Shown: positions 27,362 through 37,051 of the stretch, piece after piece
Layout of the letters: each line of letters starts with the position of its first letter
How positions within the stretch are numbered: position 1 is the stretch's first letter
Origin: Paenibacillus sp. L3-i20
Lineage (GTDB): Bacteria; Bacillota; Bacilli; Paenibacillales; Paenibacillaceae
DNA: 64,000 nt
Direction of reading: 5' to 3'
Assembly: GCF_022180385.2 (NCBI RefSeq)
Contig: NZ_BQME02000001.1
Location: 2,655,636 to 2,719,635, forward strand
Notes under the pieces: model-generated
Databases searched by the model: none
What the model saw: only the letters and a program-made list of their open reading frames with translations
Told to the model about the DNA's origin: nothing
Made by a program: the position numbers and the translations under genes

Positions 27362-27958
27362 ATGAGCAAACCTATTAAGGAAGCTATCAAAAATTTCAAT
27401 TTTTTAATGTACACATTCTTTAGCGGCCTGTTTTACTTCATCTTTTTTACGGTAGGGATTTCGCTTGGCGCAGGATTAGCTATCACATTAATTGGAATAC
27501 CAATTGTCGTTGCAGTTCTGAGGCAAGCTCCTAGGTTTTTACATCAAGATGTTAAAGTAGCGCAAACGTTTATGCGCGACTCTTCAATAGGTACTGGTTC
27601 ATATAATGCTTCTCATACATTTAAGAGCTCAAGTATAAATTCGGAAGAGAACATGCTGGATGTTCTGAGGAATGGGACTTACTGGAGACAAGTGCTAATG
27701 CTTTTATCAAAGCTCGCAATCGGAATGTTTAGCTTATTAGCTGGTGTTTTGTTATACATTGCGCCAATTATTTTAATATTAGCACCTTTCACGTATAAAT
27801 TTACAACGATTTCCTTGTTGTTTTTTACGGTCGATAATCTTCTTGAAGCTTTGATCGTAAGTGCTGGTGGTTGTTTGTTTCTTATTTTAAGTTTATCGCT
27901 CGGTAAGGCTTTAGTAGGAAAGATTAATCGTTACACGCATTGGGCAGCAAGGGGATAA
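27362..27958 (+). CDS. membrane sensor-domain protein (PF13796-like)
   Basis: 198 residues from the ATG at 27362 with AAAGGGG upstream. Four hydrophobic segments, the first pair with the FFSGLFYFIFFTVGISLGAG and LIGIPI(V) pattern, the second pair at residues about 115-150 and 160-185. This arrangement is the stand-alone form of the putative sensor domain normally found at the N-terminus of DesK-like kinases. It lies directly downstream of the kinase-regulator fusion and is likely its target or its modulator. Confidence 0.7.
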   Translation: MSKPIKEAIKNFNFLMYTFFSGLFYFIFFTVGISLGAGLAITLIGIPIVVAVLRQAPRFLHQDVKVAQTFMRDSSIGTGSYNASHTFKSSSINSEENMLDVLRNGTYWRQVLMLLSKLAIGMFSLLAGVLLYIAPIILILAPFTYKFTTISLLFFTVDNLLEALIVSAGGCLFLILSLSLGKALVGKINRYTHWAARG

Positions 27959-27984
27959 ATGTATCGAAAGCGATTAGAATAGAA

Positions 27985-28084
27985 AAAGGCTGCTCGAATA
28001 GATATGCTCACCACAGGGCAGAGGGGTTGAATGATAAAAACCTGCCACAATGAGGGGTGCAGATCAACATTTGAGTAGCCTTTT
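27985..28084. terminator. long branched bidirectional terminator-like element
   Basis: An outer stem AAAAGGCTGCTC... / ...GAGTAGCCTTTT (12 of 14 positions pair) encloses about 70 bases with an inner GGCAG/CTGCC hairpin. T runs flank both sides. It lies between convergent genes. Confidence 0.55.
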
Positions 28085-28110
28085 CATAAGTAGGGGACTT
28101 ATGCTGTTAC

Positions 28111-28314
28111 TTATTCTTTACTACATTGTTTTGGCAAAAGCGACAGTGAAAATAATGCTGCAAGACCGACGACGATGTAGACAATGCGGGCTCCTACCTC
28201 ATCAGTACTACCGAACACTTCACTAACGACGTCATAATTGAACAAGCCGACAGATAACCAGTTAAGACCACCTAGGATGACTAGAATTAAAGCAATAGAA
28301 TTAATAGCTTTCAT
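28111..28314 (-). CDS. DUF378 family small membrane protein
   Basis: 67 residues with two helices: MKAINSIALILVILGGLNWL and IVYIVVGLAALFSLSLL. The LVILGGLNWLSVGLF pattern defines DUF378. GGAGG precedes the ATG. Function unknown. Confidence 0.88.
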   Translation of the reverse strand: MKAINSIALILVILGGLNWLSVGLFNYDVVSEVFGSTDEVGARIVYIVVGLAALFSLSLLPKQCSKE

Positions 28315-28471
28315 CTGCTAATTGCCTCCTTTACAGTTGGGTAATTCTAGATCTGGAAATTTTGGCTGTGCGCTATAAATTTATGACGGATGACTAGTCT
28401 ATATTCCCTACAATATCTGGCCACTATTCTGCGACGTTCTAAACTTGTTAGATGAAAACGTTTATTATACG

Positions 28472-29503
28472 TTAAAGCTCGATGCTGATTTTGCCAAAAT
28501 ATGAACCTTCGGCCAAGTACTTCAGAGCGTACTTAGTATTAGCAAATGGAAATACGCTATCAACGACCGGTTTTAGCCGATGTTGTTCAATAGCAACGTT
28601 CATCCGCTCAAACATTGCACGGCTGCCGACGTTAATTGCTTGGAGTCGTGCTATCTTCTGAATGGCGGGAACGATAGCAAAGTCCTGTACGCTAGCGCCG
28701 GATAAAACACCTACAATACTTATTTGCCCCCCTACCTTTAGGGCAGAGATGGAACGATTAAGTGTAGTACCTCCTCCGAGATCGACAATATGGTCGGCAC
28801 CTATTCCTTGCGTGTACTCCAGCACGGCATGATCCCAATGTGGAGTTTGTTTGTAGTTAATACCAAAGTCTGCTCCAAGTGCTTTCGCACGTGCCAGCTT
28901 GTCATCACTGCTGGAAGTAACGATGACTTTAGCGCCATAAAGTTTAGCAAATTGCAGTGCGAATAGGGAAACACCACCCGTACCCTGAACGACGACAGTG
29001 TCGTTCTCTTTGATCTGACCTTCTTCCACGATTGCATGCCATGCTGTAACGGCAGCACAAGGTAATGTAGCTGCTTCTACGTCTGTTAAATGTTCCGGTA
29101 CACTAACTAATCCATCTTGAGGTAAAACGACGTATTCCGCTAACATTCCATCAAGAGGACTTCCCAGAGTGGATACCCTGTTTTCTTGTGTAGGCAGGCC
29201 TGTTTTCCAACTTTGTGTAAAAATACCGCACACGCGCTGGCCCAATTGAAACTTTGTTGTGTTTTTTCCGACTGCTACGATCTCACCTACTCCATCGGAG
29301 ATAGGGATGAGAGGGGTACTCAGATTAGGATTGTAGATTCCGTTTATAACTCCTAGATCTCGAGCATTTAAAGACACGGCCTTTATTTTAAGTAGTACTT
29401 CACCCTCTGCGGGTGTAGGAATAGGGAGGTTCACTTCCTCTATATGATTAAATCCAAAGCCGCCTTGAAGTACAAATGCTTTCATTGTTCGGTGTGTGTT
29501 CAT
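28472..29503 (-). CDS. MDR-family NAD(P)-dependent alcohol dehydrogenase / quinone reductase
   Basis: 343 residues from the ATG at 29503 (AAAGGAG upstream; the frame is open further upstream without a site). A GroES-like domain (VLLKIKAVSLNARDLGVING, ISDGVGEIVAVG) is followed by a Rossmann domain with VVVQGTGGVSLFALQFAKLYGAK. The zinc-binding cysteine cluster of true alcohol dehydrogenases is missing, so it belongs to the zinc-free quinone reductase-like branch. It is divergent from an HxlR regulator with which it shares a short control region, a typical arrangement for electrophile or quinone response. Confidence 0.88.
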   Translation of the reverse strand: MNTHRTMKAFVLQGGFGFNHIEEVNLPIPTPAEGEVLLKIKAVSLNARDLGVINGIYNPNLSTPLIPISDGVGEIVAVGKNTTKFQLGQRVCGIFTQSWKTGLPTQENRVSTLGSPLDGMLAEYVVLPQDGLVSVPEHLTDVEAATLPCAAVTAWHAIVEEGQIKENDTVVVQGTGGVSLFALQFAKLYGAKVIVTSSSDDKLARAKALGADFGINYKQTPHWDHAVLEYTQGIGADHIVDLGGGTTLNRSISALKVGGQISIVGVLSGASVQDFAIVPAIQKIARLQAINVGSRAMFERMNVAIEQHRLKPVVDSVFPFANTKYALKYLAEGSYFGKISIEL

Positions 29504-29570
29504 TTTCCAGTCTCCTTTATAAAGTATTAGACACACTTTAAGCCATATACTACTATTTAGAGAAGACGGC

Positions 29571-29580
29571 ACTTTAAAGT
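29571..29580. promoter_or_regulatory. candidate HxlR operator
   Basis: Perfect ten-base palindrome ACTTTAAAGT in the short region between the divergent reductase and HxlR genes. A related half, ACACTTTA, occurs at 29532-29539. Confidence 0.45.
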
Positions 29581-29620
29581 CGGTTGCGAACCTAAAGGTG
29601 CGTAAGGAGGATACACCATA

Positions 29621-29977
29621 ATGAAAGAGCATGATATTTCCTTAGCAGAATGCAGCTATAGTCATGTACTTGAAATCATTTCGAACAAATGGACAGCGCT
29701 CGTTATTTACGCTTTGGAAGACGGAACGATACGTTATGGAGATATAAAGCGGCGTATAGAGGGCATTTCTCAGAAAATGCTGACTCAAACGTTAAGGAAA
29801 TTGGAGCGGGATGGATTAATACATCGCAAAGTTACGGCAACAGTTCCCCCAATCGTAGACTATACATTAACCCCGCTTGGGGAATCACTAGTCCCGAATA
29901 TGAAACTATTAAAACAATGGGCAACTAGTAACTATGAACAAGTTAAAATAGCAAGAAATGAGTATGATCAGGGGTAG
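29621..29977 (+). CDS. HxlR-family transcriptional regulator
   Basis: 118 residues. The winged helix is obvious: SHVLEIISNKWTALVIYALE, GISQKMLTQTLRKLERDGLI and DYTLTPLGESLVPNM, with a conserved N-terminal cysteine at position 11. AAGGAGG precedes the ATG. Divergent orientation suggests that it controls the neighbouring reductase gene. Confidence 0.9.
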   Translation: MKEHDISLAECSYSHVLEIISNKWTALVIYALEDGTIRYGDIKRRIEGISQKMLTQTLRKLERDGLIHRKVTATVPPIVDYTLTPLGESLVPNMKLLKQWATSNYEQVKIARNEYDQG

Positions 29978-30228
29978 AAATAGGGAGTTAAATGCTGATC
30001 AATTTTTTTAGCATACTACAATCATGGCATTTCTCAATATAGACAAATGTAGGACAGTCTGTTAATGTAATAAACCAAGTTAACTTTACCCAACTGTTCA
30101 AATATTTATACTATTCATTATATTAAATCACCAATAAAATCCAATTAATGGGTAAAACTAACCTATATCAATGACATATACACTTTTTTATTACATATAA
30201 GTACCTTTCGAGAGGAGTTATAAAACAT

Positions 30229-30690
30229 ATGAAACTAGCAGAAGCGCTCGTTCATCGAGTAGATTGTCAAAGAAAAATTATACAGTTGAAGACAAGAATT
30301 CAGCGAGTAGTGAAGGTTCAAGAAGGAGATGCACCGGACGAAAATCCAGAGCTGCTCCTTATTGAATTAGAAAAAGCGTTGCTAGCACAGACGGAATGGG
30401 TTAAAAAAATCAATAAAACGAACGCACTTACACCTTTTAATAATGAATTGAGCCTTGCGGATGCTCTTGCTGAACGTGATCAGTTTATGCAACAGCGGAA
30501 ACTATTGGACGGTATTTTGGAGATAGCTTCCATTAAACAAGATCCATATAGCCGCTCAGAAATAAAATTCGAACGCACAGTAAATATTCAACAAATTCAA
30601 TCAAAAATTGATGAGTTATCAAAGCAATACCGAGAGCGTGACTTCCGAATTCAAGAATTGAATTGGGCTGTAGAGTTAATCGAGAAATAG
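30229..30690 (+). CDS. DIP1984 family protein
   Basis: 153 residues, almost wholly helical with coiled-coil character. The start MKLAEALVHRVDCQRKI and the central NNELSLADALAERDQFMQQ are typical of the DIP1984 (septicolysin-like) family. The function is unknown. GAGAGGAG lies ten bases before the ATG. Confidence 0.85.
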   Translation: MKLAEALVHRVDCQRKIIQLKTRIQRVVKVQEGDAPDENPELLLIELEKALLAQTEWVKKINKTNALTPFNNELSLADALAERDQFMQQRKLLDGILEIASIKQDPYSRSEIKFERTVNIQQIQSKIDELSKQYRERDFRIQELNWAVELIEK

Positions 30691-31110
30691 CTGCGAAGGT
30701 AGCCGATTTCAGCAAAGGCGAGCACAACCCCCAACGGGCAGTTGGAACTGAATGGGATGCTGGGTCAAGTCCCAACACATTAATTTTAACCCATGTAATG
30801 TTACAAACGTATTGTTACGCACAGAGAGTGTTTATGCTCGGAAGTGCATTTATTGTTACTACCACGTGCAGATTTGCTGAATTAGGCGAGGGTGGGGAAG
30901 GGGATTTTGCAGCTCCTTGAACATTTTGGCTCATACTTATGAGATTATTTAATAACAACAAGTTAGTACTGATGCTCAATCAGTGGTAGCAAAACATAAA
31001 CAGCGATAGCTAGTGGATTTATTACGTATCCCTAGTTACCGCTGTTTTTATTATGGTATTAGCTTTAAGTCCATACTACCTCGTTTTTAGAAAGCTACAA
31101 ATAAAAGGGA
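30691..31110. other. intergenic stretch with a terminator-like hairpin
   Basis: No gene seen. An imperfect hairpin at 30998-31049 (AACAGCG...TA..CTAG / CTAG..TA.CGCTGTT) ends in TTTTTA and may end transcription from the DIP1984 side, or from the other side with the AAAACAT flank. Confidence 0.5.
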
Positions 31111-31896
31111 TCAATACGGGGCTTCTACCTTTTTCCACAAACTTTGGGTATAAGGTCCAGGGTTCCAGTTGGGCGCATGGGCTGTATGGGATTGCACACA
31201 TGAATAAAACTCTCCGTTATAAAATATGGTTTGGCCCGCACTATATGTACCGCCTAGTACCCATGATTCAATAATGTCTAGATCAATAACAACTGATGTA
31301 GAGTACGAATAAGTTTCAATAATCGTTGGTTTCCATAATGCAGGTGCCAATACAGGAGTCCAGTTGGTAGCATGGGCAGTATGCGCTTGAATAGCTGAAT
31401 AATAAAGACCATTGTATTCTACAATATCATTTACTTTATAAGTTCCTTGCCATCTCCATGGGATAGCAATAACTTCTGGACGAAGCGTAATATTAGTAAA
31501 TGCGGCTGGTATTGTACCGTTTAATGTAGTTTCTATTTTTAAGTTTAATGTTTCTCCATAAGCGATATCAGTATCAGTAGTTCCTTTCAACGTGTAGCGG
31601 TTTCCTTCTTTAGCAGTTACGACAGCGTTAGCAACAGATTTGATATCGCCTTCAAAATCAAATTGAAGTACCCAAGGGGAAATCGTATTGTTCCTCGAAG
31701 GATCAATATAGAGATTCGTAACTTGCAATTCGATTAGAGCCGTTTCATAGGGAGTACCAATTCCCCATGCCGTTCCTTGTGCAGAGACTAGAAGTGGAGC
31801 GGTTGATTGTGCAGCGACAATTGGTACAAGTAGTGAGACGACAAGAAGAGTGAGTGCAAGGAAAGAGGTGATAGATTTGAACATCCCTTTTCGCAT
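31111..31896 (-). CDS. secreted protein with two CBM5/12-type chitin-binding modules
   Basis: 261 residues with a signal peptide (first 29 residues, ending VAAQS). Residues about 33-140 form a beta-sandwich-like region of no recognised family (WVLQFDFEGDI). Two CBM5/12 modules follow: WRWQGTYKVNDIVEYNGLYY with HTAHATNW, and WVLGGTYSAGQTIFYNGEFY with HTAHAPNW, each ending LWK. No catalytic domain is present. It probably binds chitin or peptidoglycan outside the cell. AGGAGGAA precedes the ATG. Confidence 0.85.
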   Translation of the reverse strand: MRKGMFKSITSFLALTLLVVSLLVPIVAAQSTAPLLVSAQGTAWGIGTPYETALIELQVTNLYIDPSRNNTISPWVLQFDFEGDIKSVANAVVTAKEGNRYTLKGTTDTDIAYGETLNLKIETTLNGTIPAAFTNITLRPEVIAIPWRWQGTYKVNDIVEYNGLYYSAIQAHTAHATNWTPVLAPALWKPTIIETYSYSTSVVIDLDIIESWVLGGTYSAGQTIFYNGEFYSCVQSHTAHAPNWNPGPYTQSLWKKVEAPY

Positions 31897-32050
31897 GGCT
31901 AGTTCCTCCTATAAATGAGTTTAATGGTATAGCCATATACTTTATGCTGACCGAATTACAGTTAGTATCATGATCTTGGGCAGCAGAAATCGAATATGGA
32001 GGAACGTAGAGGAAAGGGCGATGAACAAATAGTAATTCTAGCTGAAGCGT

Positions 32051-32935
32051 CTACTCTAAGCTCATTAAGTATTGCCCAATTTCGAAGCTAAGCTTTACCG
32101 CAGTAGGGAGTAGCTCATCAGGCAAGCGGTTAGCATAGTTGTGTGCCTCGAAACAAAAGTCTCCTCTATAGTTAATCTCTTTGAGTGTTCGAACGGCTTG
32201 TTGCCAATCAACTGTGCCGAATAGCGGCATAATATGCATCAACTCGTGATCGGTTGCACTGTGGGTATCCGAAACATGAGTCGCCTTTAGTCTGTTCCCA
32301 ATGTACAGTAACGATTGTCGCTGATCGGCTTGCATAATATCTGCATGTTCAAAATCCCAACAAATACCCATCCTTGAATCGTTAAATGTATCGACAAAAT
32401 CGACTAATTCCTCTGCGGTAGCTCCATATTTTCGCATAGGGGCAATTGAGAAATCGCTCATATTCTCCACGGCTAACTCCATATTATAGTTTGTGGAAAT
32501 CTCCAGTAGACGCTTGAAGTACTCCAAGTTTTTCGTTTTTGAAGTTGCAAATAAATTAGCTCCTGTTCGATCTGTTTCTGGATGAGTGACACATAACGTT
32601 GAACCGAGTAAAGCACAGCATAGAAGAGATCGCTCAACTAGCATTTGATGCCGGCTATGTTCTTCTGCTGTTAATTTCTCGTTCAAGAAATTATACGTAT
32701 AGGCGTGACATTGCCCGAACTGAACACCGAGCCGTGCTGCTTCATCGGCTACACTATGAATCCATCTATCCCACCCGTCAGTCAAGAATGGAGAATGCGG
32801 CAGGGACCAATCATAAAAGCTAATATCAAATCGATTAAATCCAGCAGCGCTGGCTAGTTGTAAAGTACGCTCTAGTGGAAAGACTGTACCGTCCGGTCTC
32901 TCGCAGACAATGTTAGATGATGTAGCAAGTTTCAT
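32051..32935 (-). CDS. sugar phosphate isomerase/epimerase (xylose isomerase-like TIM barrel)
   Basis: 294 residues. AP-endonuclease 2/xylose-isomerase-like barrel: opening KLATSSNIVCERPDGTVFPL, ELAVENMSDF with the metal glutamate, GICWDFEHADI, ATHVSDTHSATDHELMHIMP and FCFEAHNY with the last acid. It overlaps the upstream nucleoside hydrolase by four bases, so it is the last gene of the leftward operon. It most likely isomerises the sugar freed by that hydrolase. The exact substrate is unknown. Confidence 0.82.
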   Translation of the reverse strand: MKLATSSNIVCERPDGTVFPLERTLQLASAAGFNRFDISFYDWSLPHSPFLTDGWDRWIHSVADEAARLGVQFGQCHAYTYNFLNEKLTAEEHSRHQMLVERSLLCCALLGSTLCVTHPETDRTGANLFATSKTKNLEYFKRLLEISTNYNMELAVENMSDFSIAPMRKYGATAEELVDFVDTFNDSRMGICWDFEHADIMQADQRQSLLYIGNRLKATHVSDTHSATDHELMHIMPLFGTVDWQQAVRTLKEINYRGDFCFEAHNYANRLPDELLPTAVKLSFEIGQYLMSLE

Positions 32936-33852
32936 AGAAACACCCTATTCAATAGCATTTTAATATATTCGTGAAAAGAAAAGGTATGTGCGGCGTAAAC
33001 GTCAGAATGATTGGCTGTACTAGAAATATCAAGAAGCTTTGTAAAGTGTTGATCAAGCTGTTCATCACATCTCAAATCTACTTTGCCCTGTGTGAAATCC
33101 GCCAATTGTGGATTGATTGTATAGGACACCGCGATTGCATCTACTAACAGGCTGAATGGTTCCAGACCGCGTTGTCGATTAAATGCCGCTGACTTATTGA
33201 AAAATTGCATTATCATACTCGCTGGTGCATTCTGCTCAATTACCGTTACCATGTCGTTGTCCAGTTGTGATGTGATTTCGAGCCCTAAAGCTCTTATTTG
33301 TATCCCTGACTCCATCACTATCTTTGCTGCTTCTGGGTCTACGACTATATTCCACCCGCAACGGGGAGGAGTACGTATATCGTCTAGCCCATAATTTCCA
33401 GAAGTAGTAATGATACGAGAGATCTTGTGTCGAATATCAGGTGCTTTCTTCAGAGCACTGCCCAAATTGGTCATTGGGGCGGTAGAAATGATCTGAATGT
33501 TATCAAATGTCCGGGCACATTCTATTATAAAATCGGGGGCTGATTGCTCTTGAATAGATGTAGTGGGAAAGGGTAAGTTGGTCTCATTGAAGCCATCGTC
33601 GCCAGAGTATTTGCCATCAAACATTAATTTTCTATGCAACGGTTGATTCATGCCAGCATACACGGGTATTTCAGTGTGACCACACAGTTCCAAAACTTTC
33701 AGCACATTCTCCGCACATGTGGCTGCGGGAGCATTCCCAGCAACGGTCGTTATGCCAAGGATGTCAAGCTCCGGGGAAGCAGCCGCAAGTAATATAGCAA
33801 GTGCATCATCAACACCTGGATCACAATCGATTATCACTTTGTTGCTATTCAT
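32932..33852 (-). CDS. inosine-uridine type nucleoside hydrolase
   Basis: 306 residues from the ATG at 33852 (GGAGG at a good distance). The calcium-site motif IIDCDPGVDDALAI at residues 7-20 is diagnostic, together with ITTVAGN and, later, TNLGSALKK and NIVVDPEAA. Members cleave the N-glycosidic bond of ribonucleosides to base and ribose. It is followed by a sugar isomerase and preceded by a sugar ABC transporter, which suggests use of imported nucleosides or related N-glycosides. Confidence 0.9.
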   Translation of the reverse strand: MNSNKVIIDCDPGVDDALAILLAAASPELDILGITTVAGNAPAATCAENVLKVLELCGHTEIPVYAGMNQPLHRKLMFDGKYSGDDGFNETNLPFPTTSIQEQSAPDFIIECARTFDNIQIISTAPMTNLGSALKKAPDIRHKISRIITTSGNYGLDDIRTPPRCGWNIVVDPEAAKIVMESGIQIRALGLEITSQLDNDMVTVIEQNAPASMIMQFFNKSAAFNRQRGLEPFSLLVDAIAVSYTINPQLADFTQGKVDLRCDEQLDQHFTKLLDISSTANHSDVYAAHTFSFHEYIKMLLNRVFL

Positions 33853-33867
33853 GAGAACCTCCATTAT

Positions 33868-33910
33868 TGAATCTCCAGAGCTGGCAGCTTAGGCTTGCTC
33901 TGGAGATTCA
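33868..33910 (-). terminator. intercistronic hairpin between binding protein and hydrolase
   Basis: A 13-base perfect stem TGAATCTCCAGAG / CTCTGGAGATTCA. There is no T run on the minus strand, so it more likely protects the abundant binding-protein mRNA or gives partial termination. Confidence 0.6.
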
Positions 33911-33924
33911 TTTAAAGAATCGTA

Positions 33925-35292
33925 CTAATTAATAGGGTTAGCGCGATAATAATCGGCGAAAGCTTTTTCAATACCGCCTGTGATGGCTCTGTATGTCGCC
34001 TCAACATCAGCTGAGCCTTCACCAAATTGCAGCATCGCATTTTTAATGACATCATTCACTTCTTCGGGATTCGGGACAAAGGCAGCTATGATATTAGGTT
34101 TGGACTGCATGAGAACCTTGTAGGGAGCTGCCGATTTAGGGTCAGATGCAATAAATCTCTTGTACTCTTCCAGCTCAGTTGATTGAATATTAACGGGAAC
34201 ATAGCCGGTACCTTCTAGCCACATCGTTTGAGTTTCCGCAGAAAGCATATGTTGAATAAAGAGCCATGAAGCTGCCTTCTTCGCTTCGTCATCGCGGTCA
34301 AGCATGAACAGACCTGAGCCGCTTGGGAATGCGCCGCCGATATCTGTGCTGCTAACTGTTGGGATAGGTGCAACATCCCACTCAAATTGATCATCTACTA
34401 GATTCGAAATGGTAGGAATACGTGAGCCATTCATAATGACCATAGCATGCATGCCCGCAGCAAATTCTTCATTAATACTGTCACGAGTTGCCTTATAAGC
34501 ACCGGAATCAACGACTTTTTTCCATTCATTTAGGTATTTTTTGAGAGAATCATCTTTTGCACTTGTGAATTCATTCATGTAACCGGTATGGCCGCTTTCG
34601 TTATTGCCAAAGTAAGTACCGTTAGTGCCTTGGGTAGCAATCCAGTTTTCCAATTCGAATTGGTTGACACGAACGTTAAGGCCGAACTTTGCATCAGTTT
34701 TCGTTGTTAGATTTGGAAGCATCTCGGCCATTTGTGCAATGGTTAAAGGCGGGTTTTCATACCCAGCTTCTTTAAGATACGTCTTGTTATAGTAAAGCAT
34801 TAGAGCAGACATATTGTATGGTGCACCAAGCAACTTTCCGTCTATGGAGAAGGAAGAAACTGCGTTTGGAATGAGATTATCTTTTTTGACTGTAGCATCG
34901 GCTGACGTAATATAGTCTTCTACCCACACTGTACGTTTGTAGTCACGAAGAAGGCTGACGTTTTCACCATATATTTGAATAACATCCGGCATGTTTTTAA
35001 TATCATCCGAAGCCATCGCAGCTGTCAGAGAGCTAGTGCCAGGAAACGCTTGAAACACAGGTGTGACTTTAATATTCTTATCTGTGCCTATAGTATTGTT
35101 GAATTGATCTACTTGTTTTTGCAGTATTTCTGAGTATACGCCATCCATAGAGTGCCAGAATGTTAGCTCTACTGGCTTACCGGAAGTATCCGATGGCTCG
35201 GAGGAGGTATCTTTTGCTTGTTGTCCGCACGCTGCCGTAACGACAGTCATACAACTAATTACCAATAATGCTAGCGATTTCTTAAAGTTCAT
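33925..35292 (-). CDS. carbohydrate ABC transporter binding lipoprotein (family 1)
   Basis: 455 residues with a lipoprotein signal (TAAC lipobox, C22). The domain opens with ELTFWHSMDGVYSEILQKQV and contains VIQIYGENVSLL and GAPYNMSALMLYYNKT, as in UgpB-like family 1 binding proteins. The family takes up oligosaccharides, sugar alcohols and glycerol phosphodiesters. It is encoded together with two permeases of the MalFG type and catabolic genes; no ATPase is in the operon, so a shared MsmX-type ATPase is expected. Confidence 0.9.
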   Translation of the reverse strand: MNFKKSLALLVISCMTVVTAACGQQAKDTSSEPSDTSGKPVELTFWHSMDGVYSEILQKQVDQFNNTIGTDKNIKVTPVFQAFPGTSSLTAAMASDDIKNMPDVIQIYGENVSLLRDYKRTVWVEDYITSADATVKKDNLIPNAVSSFSIDGKLLGAPYNMSALMLYYNKTYLKEAGYENPPLTIAQMAEMLPNLTTKTDAKFGLNVRVNQFELENWIATQGTNGTYFGNNESGHTGYMNEFTSAKDDSLKKYLNEWKKVVDSGAYKATRDSINEEFAAGMHAMVIMNGSRIPTISNLVDDQFEWDVAPIPTVSSTDIGGAFPSGSGLFMLDRDDEAKKAASWLFIQHMLSAETQTMWLEGTGYVPVNIQSTELEEYKRFIASDPKSAAPYKVLMQSKPNIIAAFVPNPEEVNDVIKNAMLQFGEGSADVEATYRAITGGIEKAFADYYRANPIN

Positions 35293-35325
35293 TGTGTGTT
35301 CCTCCTAAGTTTTTTGTACCTTTAC

Positions 35326-36150
35326 TTATCCTTTAACAGCGCCATCTGTCATTCCCGAAACAATTTTTCGTTGGAAAATGAGGAAAATGATCACTGTAGG
35401 TACCATAGCGATTACAGCTCCAGCCATAACAGGGCCAAATACAGATGATTCTCTATCCTTAAGCATCGTTATACCAACTTGGATGGTTCGCATCTCATCC
35501 TGGTTGGTGACGAGCATCGGCCATACATATTGATTCCAAACGTTCACGAAGGATGAGATCAACACCGTTGTCAGAATTGGTTTACTTATAGGCATCAATA
35601 TCGTGAGGAAAAACTTTAGATTGCTGCATCCATCGATAAAGGCTGCCTCTCTCAAACTTTTTGCAAAGGTGAGAAAGTATTGCCGAAGTAAAAAGATGTT
35701 GCTCGCGGCTACATAATAAAGAGCACACATGCCGATATAGCTGTTTATTAATCCCATTTTGGATATTGTTGTGTAGTTGGAAATAATTAAAACGTCTGGC
35801 GGGATCATAATGGTTGCCATCGTTAGTCCAAATAATATTTTCTTGCCTTTGAACTCAAAGAAAGCAAAGGCAAACGCCGCCATGGCACCAAGAATAATGC
35901 GAGTTACGCTCGTAATTGATGACATGACCAATGAGTTAAACATATAACGACCCAATTGCGTTTGCGAAAATGCTTGCACGTAGTTGTCCAATGTAGAAGA
36001 TGGCGGAAGCAGATTTGGCGGGTTAGCGAGCACATCCTTATGCTCCATAAATGAAACGGAAAGGGCGTAAAGCAAGGGGAATAAAATGATCAGTCCGATG
36101 ATGATGCAGATGATCTGTATCATTACATCCATTGTTTTTTTTACTGTCAT
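35326..36150 (-). CDS. carbohydrate ABC transporter permease, MalG/UgpE type
   Basis: 274 residues from the ATG at 36150 (GGGGGT upstream). Six transmembrane helices and the EAA loop REAAFIDGCSNLKFFLTILM, followed by PISKPI, as expected in MalG-type permeases. Its ATG overlaps the stop of the MalF-type gene (ATGA), a mark of translational coupling. Confidence 0.9.
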   Translation of the reverse strand: MTVKKTMDVMIQIICIIIGLIILFPLLYALSVSFMEHKDVLANPPNLLPPSSTLDNYVQAFSQTQLGRYMFNSLVMSSITSVTRIILGAMAAFAFAFFEFKGKKILFGLTMATIMIPPDVLIISNYTTISKMGLINSYIGMCALYYVAASNIFLLRQYFLTFAKSLREAAFIDGCSNLKFFLTILMPISKPILTTVLISSFVNVWNQYVWPMLVTNQDEMRTIQVGITMLKDRESSVFGPVMAGAVIAMVPTVIIFLIFQRKIVSGMTDGAVKG

Positions 36151-37046
36151 TGATAATGGACCCCCTTCTTCTCCCAAGCAAAGCTAATCATCGTAATAAT
36201 GAACGTCATAATAAAAGCGATAATCGCTGCCGGATTTGCATTCGTAAAGTTGCCTGCTGCTGTAAATTGCTTAAACACATATTGCATAATTGTCATTGTT
36301 GCATTGTTAGGTCCGCCCTCTGTCAATATATTGACAAAGCTCATCATCATCATGCTGTATGCAATGTCAGTACAAATGAGGTAGAACATAATAGGTGAAG
36401 TTAACGGGATATAAATACTAATAATTTGCCGAAATGGGGAAGCTCCTTCCAAACGAGCATTCTCCAGTATCTCCTGAGATACGCCGCGTACGGCAGACAA
36501 CATAAAGATAAAGGCATATCCCGTAGACATCCAAATCTGAATGATGGAAATAGAAACCATCGCCATTTTGGGATCATTCAGCCACTCGACTTCGATTCCA
36601 AAGAAACCATTTAAAAAACCGAGAGAAGGGACATAAAGCAGTTGGAAAATCATCGCCGCAACTGAGGAAGCCATTGCCATTGGAATTGCAAAGCTGGCTT
36701 CATAGAAGCTGGATGTTTTCCTGCGCTTGTTGGCAAGAATTGCAAGCAACAATCCAAGTACTTTCGAAATGGGAACAGTAAGCACTACGAATAACAAAGT
36801 GTTTACGATAACGCGCAAAAACTTTTCGTCGGATAAAATGTACGTGTAGTTTTCAAAACCAACAAATTGTTTAATCTGTCCTAGTGAATCGACAATGAAG
36901 AAGCTCTTCAAGATCGTCTCTGCAAAGGGATAGAAGGTGAATACAGTAAACAGAATCATGGCTGGCAATAGCCAAAGATACGGTTCAAGGGATCGAAACT
37001 TATGACGAGCAACAGATTTTGACTGGGACAGCTTATATCCCTCCAC
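36147..37046 (-). CDS. carbohydrate ABC transporter permease, MalF/UgpA type
   Basis: 299 residues with a probable GTG start five bases after the upstream HAD gene; the start is uncertain because a GGAGGG lies just inside it. Six helices, opening PYLWLLPAMILFTVFTFYPF, and the EAA loop as ENARLEGASPFRQIISIYIP LTSP. It pairs with the downstream MalG-type permease. Confidence 0.88.
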   Translation of the reverse strand: MEGYKLSQSKSVARHKFRSLEPYLWLLPAMILFTVFTFYPFAETILKSFFIVDSLGQIKQFVGFENYTYILSDEKFLRVIVNTLLFVVLTVPISKVLGLLLAILANKRRKTSSFYEASFAIPMAMASSVAAMIFQLLYVPSLGFLNGFFGIEVEWLNDPKMAMVSISIIQIWMSTGYAFIFMLSAVRGVSQEILENARLEGASPFRQIISIYIPLTSPIMFYLICTDIAYSMMMMSFVNILTEGGPNNATMTIMQYVFKQFTAAGNFTNANPAAIIAFIMTFIITMISFAWEKKGVHYQ

Positions 37047-37051
37047 TTCCG

